Assembly (NCBI GenBank): GCA_013360535.1
Contig: JABWBL010000220.1
Coordinates: 1-6,204 of the forward strand
Direction of reading: 5' to 3'
Length of the DNA: 6,204 bases
Source of the DNA: Planctomycetaceae bacterium
GTDB taxonomy: Bacteria > Planctomycetota > UBA1135 > GCA-002686595
Below the pieces are notes generated by a model that did not search any database, was not told the DNA's origin, and saw nothing but the letters and a program-made list of their open reading frames with translations. Positions 5,283-6,204 of the stretch are shown here, in pieces. The translations under genes were made by a program, and so were the position numbers. Numbering within the stretch: the first letter of the stretch is position 1; the number at the start of each line of letters is the position of its first letter.

Positions 5283-6204
5283 CACGTCGACACCTCGCGC
5301 CGGTTGCGCACGAGCAGGAACAGGAAGAACGGTCCGCCGACGAGCGACATCATCACGCCCGGTTGCAGCGAGCCTTCGCCGAGCAGCACACGCTGCAGCA
5401 GGTCCGCGCCGAGCAGGAACAGCGCGCCCGCCGGAATCACGTGCCACAGGAGCCTGCGGTAGCTGCCCGCACCACACAGTCGCACGAGGTGCGGCACGAC
5501 GAGCCCGACGAACCCGATCTGGCCCGCGACGGCGACCGCCGCCGAGGCCGCGAGCGCCGCCGCGACGAGCGCGATGCGCTTGGTGCGCGCGACGTCGACG
5601 CCGAGCGCCTGCGCGTCGGCCTCGCCCGCCTTCAGCAGGTCGAGCTCGCGCGCGACGAACGGAATCGCCGCCGCAGAAAGCGCGAGCGCCGTCAGCACCG
5701 TGACGCAGTGCAGTCCCTTGCGATCGTCGAGCGTTCCGAACGTCCACGCGAGGATCGCCTTGCTGACCTCCCAGTCCTCGAGGCTCAGGTACTGGATCGC
5801 GGCGAAAATGCCCGCGACACACATGTTGACCGCGATGCCGACGAGCAGGAGCGTCGTCACGCTCGTCCGGCCGCGCGCGGAGGCGATCAGCGCCACCAGC
5901 GCCGTCGTGCCGAGGGCGCCGAGGAACGAGAACAGCGGGATGAGCACGGCGTCGAAGCCCGCGGCGTTCTCGAGCACGAGACGCGGCGCGTAACCGCCGA
6001 CGATCAGGATCGCGAAGGCCGCGCCGAGGCTCGCGCCACCGGTGACGCCGATCAAGGACGGCGACGCGAGCGCGTTGCGGAACATGCCCTGGATCAGGCC
6101 GCCGGAGAGCGCGAGCGCGGCCCCGACCCCGATCGTGCAGATCGCGCGCCACAGTCGCAGCTCGGCGATCGCCTGCAGGTTGCGCTCGAGCGGCTCGGCG
6201 AGCC
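5279..6204 (-). CDS. FecCD/BtuC-family ABC importer permease (5' end outside window)
   Basis: The frame runs to the right edge and gives 307 residues; FecCD permeases usually have about 330-350, so roughly the first helix and start codon are missing. An internal ATG at 6085 is not the start, because the residues before it continue the family pattern: LRLWR (15-19 of the visible part), VGAALALSGGLIQGMFRNALASP (26-48) and IGVTGGASLG (51-60). Later landmarks are LKAGEADAQALGV (190-202, the coupling region facing the ATPase), GQIGFVGLVVPHLVR (227-241) and the end PGVMMSLVGGPFFLFLLVRNRR. Several hydrophobic helices lie between. It forms the inner-membrane channel for iron-siderophore, haem, cobalamin or a similar substrate as a homodimer with the ATPase. 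The RLPR motif common near the N-terminus reads RLWR here. It overlaps the ATPase gene by 4 nt; the binding-protein gene is probably to the right. Confidence 0.95.
   Translation of the reverse strand, partial: LAEPLERNLQAIAELRLWRAICTIGVGAALALSGGLIQGMFRNALASPSLIGVTGGASLGAAFAILIVGGYAPRLVLENAAGFDAVLIPLFSFLGALGTTALVALIASARGRTSVTTLLLVGIAVNMCVAGIFAAIQYLSLEDWEVSKAILAWTFGTLDDRKGLHCVTVLTALALSAAAIPFVARELDLLKAGEADAQALGVDVARTKRIALVAAALAASAAVAVAGQIGFVGLVVPHLVRLCGAGSYRRLLWHVIPAGALFLLGADLLQRVLLGEGSLQPGVMMSLVGGPFFLFLLVRNRREVSTW
5293..5296 (-). promoter_or_regulatory. Ribosome binding site of the ABC ATPase gene
   Basis: GAGG on the minus strand lies 7 nt before the GTG at 5285 and 10 nt before the GTG at 5282. 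It sits inside the end of the permease gene and is the only well-placed SD-like sequence seen at a start in this window. It slightly favours the upstream of the two adjacent GTG codons. Confidence 0.5.

Noticed and set aside
1..6204. Mobile elements, CRISPR arrays, attachment sites
   Set aside because: No transposase or integrase, no regularly spaced perfect repeats, and no terminal inverted repeats were seen.

Overview
The window is high-GC DNA (about 70% by eye, with strong G/C at third codon positions). It comes from a Gram-negative-type, respiring bacterium: there is a lipoprotein-type cytochrome c, a FecCD-type importer, and two large polytopic membrane proteins that resemble GT-C glycosyltransferases. 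Weak or absent Shine-Dalgarno (SD) sequences at most starts, and a TMTC-like membrane/TPR protein, would suit Planctomycetota, Acidobacteriota or Myxococcota. The phylum cannot be fixed from this sequence alone.

Layout, left to right. (1) Positions 1-96 may hold the last 31 codons of a rightward membrane protein. (2) Positions 97-477 have no supportable gene but contain a marked pyrimidine-rich, C-over-G tract, a plausible Rho-loading zone between convergent genes. (3) Positions 478-2286, minus strand, encode a 602-residue multi-spanning GT-C-like membrane protein with an unrecognised soluble C-terminal domain. (4) Positions 2287-2388 are a 102-bp divergent intergenic region with an imperfect hairpin. 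(5) Positions 2389-4113, plus strand, encode a 574-residue TMTC-like protein: a GT-C membrane domain followed by four TPR repeats. (6) Positions 4127-4480, plus strand, encode a 117-residue mono-haem cytochrome c lipoprotein, 13 bp after the TPR gene. (7) From 4488 to the right edge, minus strand, lie the ATPase and the 5'-truncated permease of a FecCD/BtuCD-type ABC importer, overlapping by 4 nt. The cytochrome and ATPase genes converge with only 7 bp between their stop codons, inside a small hairpin.

How the genes work together. The ABC genes form one transport unit; the substrate-binding protein and the start of the permease should lie to the right of the window. The two GT-C-like proteins are divergently paired and share an architecture (membrane catalytic-like part plus a C-terminal helical/repeat part), which hints at a common role in surface or protein glycosylation. 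That is inference. The cytochrome could be co-transcribed with the TPR gene, or could start from its own near-leaderless promoter. No mobile elements, CRISPR arrays, tRNAs or rRNAs were recognised.
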